Assembly: GCF_024612015.1 (NCBI RefSeq)
Contig: NZ_CP102512.1
Span: 6,262,001 to 6,326,000, forward strand
DNA from: Streptomyces sp. CA-210063
Lineage (GTDB): Bacteria; Actinomycetota; Actinomycetes; Streptomycetales; Streptomycetaceae
Reading direction: 5' to 3'
Length of the DNA stretch: 64,000 nucleotides
The notes beneath the pieces were generated by a model that ran no database searches, was not told where the DNA came from, and was given only the letters and a program-made list of their open reading frames with translations. Shown here in pieces: positions 59,651 to 64,000 of the stretch. A program made the translations under genes and the position numbers. Every line of letters begins with the position of its first letter. Position 1 is the stretch's first letter.

Positions 59651-61720
59651 GTGAAGATCGTCTTTCTGATCAACAACGCCTTCGGGATCGGCGGCACCAT
59701 CCGCTCGACGGCCAACCTGTCCGCCGCGTTCGCCGACCGGCACGACGTCGAGGTCGTCAGCGTCCACATCTCCCGCGACGAACCGGCCCTGCCGTTCGAC
59801 CCGCGCGTACGCCTGACCTCGCTGATCGACCTGCGGGAGGAAAGCCCCGGCCACGAGGGCGACCACCCACTCACCAAGCTGCCCGGCACGATGTTCCCGT
59901 ACAGCGGGGCCACCGGAAACCTGCCCTACACCGCCCTTCAGGACGAACGCATCGGCGGCTTCCTCGCCCGCACCGAGGCCGACGTCGTCATCGCCACCCG
60001 CCCGGACCTCAACGGCTATCTCGCCCGCGACGGACGCCGCCGCTATCTGCGCGTCGGCCAGGAACACCTGAGCCTCGACCAGTACCGGGAACCGCTGCGC
60101 ACCCACCAGAACGAGGCCATCGCCGGACTCGACGCCTACGTCACCGTCTCCGAGGCCGACGCCGCCCAGTACCGCGCCGCCCTGCCCGACGTCACCACGA
60201 CCATCGTCTGCGTCCCCAACGGGGTCCAGGCCCCCGCCGTCGTACGGTCGTCCCTGGACTCCCAGGTCATCGTCGCCGCCGGCCGCCTCATCCCCATCAA
60301 GCGGTACGACCGACTCGTGAACGCCTTCGCCAAGGTCGCCGCCGAACATCCCGGCTGGACCCTGCGGATCTACGGACGCGGCCCGCAGAAGGAGAACCTG
60401 CGGGAGCAGATCGACCGGCTCGGACTGCACGACCGGGTGTTCCTCATGGGAGCGGTCTCCCCCATCGAGACCGAGTGGGCCAAGGGCGCCGTCGCCGCCG
60501 TCTCCTCCGACATGGAGTCCTTCGGCATGACCATCGTCGAGGCCATGCACTGCGGGGTCCCGGTCGTCGCCACGGACTGCCCGCACGGGCCCGGCGAGAT
60601 CATCACCCACGGCGAGGACGGCCTGCTCGTCCCCCTCGACGGCGACGTCGACGCCTACGCCGACGCGCTGAAGCGGCTCGTCACCGACGAGACCCTGCGC
60701 GAACGGCTCGGCAAGGGAGCCCTCGACAGGGCCGAGGCGTACGCGCCCGCCACCATCGCCCGCCGCTACGAGGCCCTCTTCGAGGAGCTGTCCCAGTCCC
60801 GGCGCCGCAGATGGGACGGCGCGGCCCGGCTGAGACAACTCGCCGCCCGCACCCTCCGCCCGCGCTCCCAGAAGGCCGTCGCCGCACCTCAAGGGAGCGC
60901 TCCCACACCCACCCTGCACGCCCGCGCGACCACCGACGGCGGCATGACCGTCCTCCTCGACCCCGCCGAGCTGCCCGCCGGGCCCCTCGACCTCATCGCC
61001 CGACTCCGCCGCGACCCCGCCAAACGGCAGATCCGCGTGCCGGTACTGCCGAGCGCCGACGCCCCGAACACCGTGGCTCAGGCGACCCTGCGCCGGGCCG
61101 AGCACACCCTCGCCGAAGGCCGCTGGGACTGCTACGTCGCGCCGCGCGGCACGAACAAGCGAGTACGGCCGGCCGTGCGGCTCGTGGAGCAGGCCGCGCT
61201 GGTCGGGCGGGCACCGAGCGTCGATCAGCGGGGGGTCGGGGCGTGGATTCCGTACGCGACCGCCGACGGGTTCCTCGCCCTGCGGACGTGGCTACGGCCG
61301 GCGCATGCCGAGATCGACACGGTCGAGGTGGGGGAGGCGTCGGTGACCGTCAGCGCGACGGTGTACGGCGCCGCCGGTCCGGTGGGGGAGGGGGCCACGG
61401 TCCGGGTCGTCTCCCGGGCCGATACCGCGTACGACTTCTCCGTGGCCGCGTGGGCTGTGGGGGACCGGGGGGTCCGGTTCACCGTTCCGTACGGCGAGAT
61501 CATGGCTCGGCGGAGTGTCGAGCACGATCTGTGGGATCTGCGGCTGGGAGACGTTCCGGTGGGGCGGATCGGTGGGGATGTCGTGGAGCGGCGGAAGACG
61601 GATCTGGTGCCGGCGCGGGTGTTCGAGCACCTTGAGCGGGGGCGGACCCGGGTGAGGCCGTACTTCACCGTGAACAACGAGCTGGCGCTCAGCGCGAAGG
61701 ATGTGGAAGAGGCCGGCTGA
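59651..61720 (+). CDS. GT4 glycosyltransferase with long C-terminal extension
   Basis: Protein of 689 residues. The first ~390 are a GT-B glycosyltransferase of family 4: IVFLINNAFGIGGTIRSTANLSAAFA at the start, VIVAAGRLIPIKRYDRLVNAFA in the middle, IYGRGPQKENLREQI, and the donor-binding SSDMESFGMTIVEAMHCGVPVVATDCPHGPGEI with its E(x)7E pair. The last ~290 residues form an extra beta-rich part ending RPYFTVNNELALS, also seen in Streptomyces wall-polymer enzymes as far as I recall. GTG 59651 follows GGGGGAAAC and starts the Rossmann strand. It probably builds a cell-wall or surface glycan; the acceptor is not known. Confidence 0.85.
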   Translation: MKIVFLINNAFGIGGTIRSTANLSAAFADRHDVEVVSVHISRDEPALPFDPRVRLTSLIDLREESPGHEGDHPLTKLPGTMFPYSGATGNLPYTALQDERIGGFLARTEADVVIATRPDLNGYLARDGRRRYLRVGQEHLSLDQYREPLRTHQNEAIAGLDAYVTVSEADAAQYRAALPDVTTTIVCVPNGVQAPAVVRSSLDSQVIVAAGRLIPIKRYDRLVNAFAKVAAEHPGWTLRIYGRGPQKENLREQIDRLGLHDRVFLMGAVSPIETEWAKGAVAAVSSDMESFGMTIVEAMHCGVPVVATDCPHGPGEIITHGEDGLLVPLDGDVDAYADALKRLVTDETLRERLGKGALDRAEAYAPATIARRYEALFEELSQSRRRRWDGAARLRQLAARTLRPRSQKAVAAPQGSAPTPTLHARATTDGGMTVLLDPAELPAGPLDLIARLRRDPAKRQIRVPVLPSADAPNTVAQATLRRAEHTLAEGRWDCYVAPRGTNKRVRPAVRLVEQAALVGRAPSVDQRGVGAWIPYATADGFLALRTWLRPAHAEIDTVEVGEASVTVSATVYGAAGPVGEGATVRVVSRADTAYDFSVAAWAVGDRGVRFTVPYGEIMARRSVEHDLWDLRLGDVPVGRIGGDVVERRKTDLVPARVFEHLERGRTRVRPYFTVNNELALSAKDVEEAG

Positions 61721-61742
61721 AGGGCCCGGTTCGCCGTAGGGG

Positions 61743-61915
61743 TTCGGGTGCGTACGGGGCTGCGGGTGCGTCGTGGTTGCTCGCGCAGTTCCCCGCGCCC
61801 CTTGACGGCATGGGTGGGGCGCCCGGGGTTCTTGGGGGCGCGGGGCTGTGTTGGATCTGCGGCTACCGCCGCGTGGGCGCGATCAGCCCCCACTCACCCG
61901 CACCCGACCGACAAC
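61743..61915. repeat. Dispersed intergenic repeat, copy 11 (long form)
   Basis: GCGGGTGCGTCGTGGTTGCT, GCGCAGTTCCCCGCGCCCCT, GGGGGCGCGGGGCTGTGTTG, CTACCGCCGCGTGGGCGCG, and ATCAGCCCCCACTCACCC. Between the convergent GT4 and TetR genes, fitting a terminator role. Confidence 0.8.
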
Positions 61916-61928
61916 CGCGCCCCCCCCA

Positions 61929-62606
61929 CTAACTCTTCCGGTGTCCAATCAGCCGCGGCTTCTGGTTGAGCCCGTCAAGGCCGTGCCACGCCAGATTGAC
62001 CAGGTGCGCCGCGACCTCCGCCTTCTTCGGGCGGCGGACGTCCAGCCACCACTGGCCCGTCAGGGCGACCATGCCGACGAGGGCCTGGGCGTACAGCGGG
62101 GCGAGCTTCGGGTCGAAACCGCGGCTCTTGAACTCTCGGCCGAGGATGTCCTCGACCTGCGTGGCGATGTCGGAGATCAGGGACGCGAAGGACCCCGTCG
62201 ACTGCGGGATGGGCGAGTCGCGGACCAGGATGCGGAAGCCGTCCGTGTACTCCTCGATGAAGTCGAGGAGTGCGAAGGCGGCCTGTTCGAGCAGCTCGCG
62301 GGGGTGCCCTGCCGTCAGGGAGCTGGTCACCATGTCCAGCAGACGGCTCATCTCACGGTCCACCACCACCGCGTACAGGCCCTCCTTGCCGCCGAAGTGC
62401 TCGTACACCACCGGCTTGGAGACCCCGGCCTTCGCCGCGATCTCCTCCACCGACGTGGCCTCGAAGCCCTTGGCGGCGAAGAGGGCGCGGCCGACCTCCA
62501 GCAGCTGCGCTCGGCGCTCGGCGCCCGTCATCCGGGTGCGGCGCGTACGCCGCGGCTTGTCGTTGCTCGGGGTGCTGCTGGAGTCGGTCGCCACGGCGTC
62601 AATCAT
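61929..62606 (-). CDS. TetR family regulator of the desaturase operon
   Basis: Repressor of 225 residues. After a ~30-residue hydrophilic lead, the helix-turn-helix is VEEIAAKAGVSKPVVYEHFGGKEGLYAVV (about 53-81). The C-terminal domain (FIEEYTDGFRILVRDSP) is of the type found in lipid-responsive TetR proteins. ATG 62606 overlaps the desaturase stop (ATGA), so the two are one operon. It probably binds the two palindromes before the desaturase gene, in answer to acyl-CoA or lipid state. Confidence 0.92.
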   Translation of the reverse strand: MIDAVATDSSSTPSNDKPRRTRRTRMTGAERRAQLLEVGRALFAAKGFEATSVEEIAAKAGVSKPVVYEHFGGKEGLYAVVVDREMSRLLDMVTSSLTAGHPRELLEQAAFALLDFIEEYTDGFRILVRDSPIPQSTGSFASLISDIATQVEDILGREFKSRGFDPKLAPLYAQALVGMVALTGQWWLDVRRPKKAEVAAHLVNLAWHGLDGLNQKPRLIGHRKS

Positions 62607-63634
62607 GCCGCCTCGACGGGCGCCTTCCGCTGCCGGGAGCCGTCCTCACCCGTGATGCGCCTGGAATCGATACGCGAGCGTGACGGCCAGCGGACGTCGT
62701 ACGCCCAGCCGAACACTTCGAACCAGCGGATGAGCCGCGCGGAGGAATCCAGCTGGCCGCGCTCCACACCGTGCCGGGCGGAGGTGGGGTCGGCGTGGTG
62801 GAGGTTGTGCCACGACTCGCCGCAGGACAGGACCGCCAGCCACCACACGTTGCCCGAGCGGTCGCGGGACTTGAAGGGGCGCCTGCCGACCGCGTGGCAG
62901 ATCGAGTTGATCGACCAGGTCACGTGGTGCAGCAGCGCCACCCGGACGAGCGAGCCCCAGAAGAACGCCGTGAACGCGCCCCACCAGGACATCGTCACCA
63001 GACCGCCGATCAGGGGAGGAAGGGCGAGGGAGAGCATCGTCCAGTAGATGAACTGACGGGAGATCGTCCGCAGCGCCGGGTCCTTGATCAGGTCCGGGGC
63101 GTACTTGTCCTGCGGGGTCTGCTCCTCGTCGAACATCCAGCCGATGTGGGCCCACCACAGGCCCTTCATCAGCGCGGGGACCGTCTCACCGAAACGCCAC
63201 GGCGAGTGCGGGTCGCCCTCGGCGTCGGAGAACTTGTGGTGTTTACGGTGGTCGGCCACCCAGCGGACCAACGGGCCCTCGACGGCCATCGAGCCGGCGA
63301 TCGCCAGCGCGATCTTCAGCGGACGCTTGGCCTTGAACGAACCATGCGTGAAATGCCGGTGGAAGCCGATCGTGATGCCGTGGCAGCCCAGGTAGTAGAA
63401 GAACACCAGCAGGCTGATGTCCAGCCAGCTCACGCCCCATCCCCAGGCCAGCGGCACCGCCGCGAGCAGCGCGAGGAACGGGACGGTGATGAAGAGGAGC
63501 AGCGTGAGCTGTTCGATCGATCGCTTCTGCTCGCCGCCCAGCGTCGCGGACGGAGTGGGGGAGTCGGTCGCGCCGGAGGCTGGGGAATCGGTCGCGTTCG
63601 AGGCTTCTTCGATCACATCGGACCTTGTGCTCAT
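62603..63634 (-). CDS. Membrane acyl-CoA/fatty acid delta-9-type desaturase
   Basis: Di-iron membrane desaturase of 343 residues placing a double bond into fatty acyl chains, so adjusting membrane fluidity. The three His boxes are HRHFTH (about residues 91-96), HRKHH (near 128-132) and HNLHH (near 265-269), in the order and spacing of the family. Hydrophobic helices flank them. The first ~35 residues are Ser/Thr-rich. ATG 63634 is chosen, since the in-frame lead to 63688 runs through the leader. It is the first gene of a two-gene operon with tetR. Confidence 0.94.
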   Translation of the reverse strand: MSTRSDVIEEASNATDSPASGATDSPTPSATLGGEQKRSIEQLTLLLFITVPFLALLAAVPLAWGWGVSWLDISLLVFFYYLGCHGITIGFHRHFTHGSFKAKRPLKIALAIAGSMAVEGPLVRWVADHRKHHKFSDAEGDPHSPWRFGETVPALMKGLWWAHIGWMFDEEQTPQDKYAPDLIKDPALRTISRQFIYWTMLSLALPPLIGGLVTMSWWGAFTAFFWGSLVRVALLHHVTWSINSICHAVGRRPFKSRDRSGNVWWLAVLSCGESWHNLHHADPTSARHGVERGQLDSSARLIRWFEVFGWAYDVRWPSRSRIDSRRITGEDGSRQRKAPVEAA

Positions 63635-63719
63635 GGGGCGTCCCCTTGTGGGGTCGAGGGTGGAGAAGGGGGGAGGTGCCTGTGGCAACAGCGTGAGGGA
63701 GCTACCTGTCAGCTTTCCC

Positions 63720-63746
63720 TACGGTTCCGTAACCTACGGCATCGTA
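63720..63746 (-). promoter_or_regulatory. Two TACGG-type palindromes upstream of the desaturase gene
   Basis: TACGGTTCCGTA (63720-63731, perfect 5-bp arms) and TACGGCATCGTA (63735-63746) stand 15 bp apart, about 86 bases before the start. They are the likely TetR operators. In the remaining leader to 64000, GGCACT-C-AGTGCC (63827-63839) is a further palindrome, and nothing else was seen. Confidence 0.65.
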
Positions 63747-64000
63747 AGTATGGCAGCGCGGTGCCGGGCGGCAAGAGACCACCGACCTGCGGGTCCAGGT
63801 GGAGCAGTCCACATCGGCGGGTATGTGGCACTCAGTGCCGCAGACATGGCACCTGTCGCCAGACGCGTCCAAGTGGCCACCTATCCTGGAGTCGGTCGGA
63901 CAGCGCGGTCCGCTCTGAATCCTGCCCGGATGCCAAGCCCGTACAGGCGCCCAGCCGCCGGGTGCCTGTCCGGGTTCCCCTCCAGAGAAGCTTCAACACT

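Overview
The window is high-GC actinobacterial chromosome, almost certainly a Streptomyces. Coding regions show the extreme third-position G/C bias of that genus and starts are often GTG. The gene content is Streptomyces-typical: a tricorn protease homologue, an SsgA-like sporulation protein, a whiJ/abaA-like XRE-DUF397-ATPase cluster, an Rpf-type muralytic protein, tandem Pro/Gln-rich PQQ-propeller membrane proteins, PaaX and several TetR/MarR/LuxR regulators. An intergenic repeat typical of the genus recurs about eleven times. I saw no tRNA, rRNA, CRISPR array, insertion sequence or prophage; the region reads as core chromosome with small accessory islands.

Layout. 1-3291: 3'-truncated tricorn protease (-). 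3398-6715: TetR regulator with two operators around its promoter, then an MMPL exporter. 6863-8851: Tat-exported intradiol dioxygenase-like lipoprotein, histidine phosphatase, SsgE-like protein. 8999-11898: ECF metal transporter cbiMN-cbiQ-cbiO preceded by a Nur-box-like palindrome, which suggests nickel. 12082-13148: ohrR/ohr peroxide pair. 13231-18069: serine hydrolase, AraC regulator, DUF1876, EamA transporter, RBBP9-like hydrolase. 18098-23632: two tandem paralogous penicillin-binding proteins and a protein O-mannosyltransferase. 23817-30057: rsmI, a Zn-ribbon-like protein, tatD, Rpf-type protein, ksgA, ispE. 30159-34657: acyltransferase, MHYT membrane protein, NIT-domain histidine kinase. 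34835-38138: small membrane proteins, a broken SMI1/KNR4 gene, an ABC-F ATPase. 38546-43345: tandem PQQ-propeller membrane proteins and a LuxR protein with a degenerate receiver. 43443-47969: serine hydrolase, the XRE-DUF397-ATPase cluster, and an Rpn-type PD-(D/E)XK nuclease followed by a stand-alone gene resembling the nuclease C-terminus. 48003-53502: Na+ symporter divergent from galT-galE-galK. 53533-59202: GNAT, LuxR response regulator, MarR/tam divergent pair, MHS transporter, PaaX regulator. 59651-61720: long-tailed GT4 glycosyltransferase. 61929-63634: desaturase-TetR operon with two operators upstream.

How the genes work together. Several modules are a regulator plus its target with visible operators: TetR/MMPL, OhrR/Ohr, MarR/Tam, TetR/desaturase. 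The gal block combines uptake (symporter) and the Leloir pathway from one divergent promoter region. The most intriguing part is 46784-47969. There the Rpn-type nuclease gene carries a strong internal Shine-Dalgarno sequence and in-frame ATG that would yield its 79-residue C-terminus alone, and a second overlapping gene encodes another protein of that C-terminal type. This resembles the intragenic toxin-antitoxin logic described for E. coli RpnL/RpnS. It sits directly beside the XRE-DUF397-ATPase regulators.
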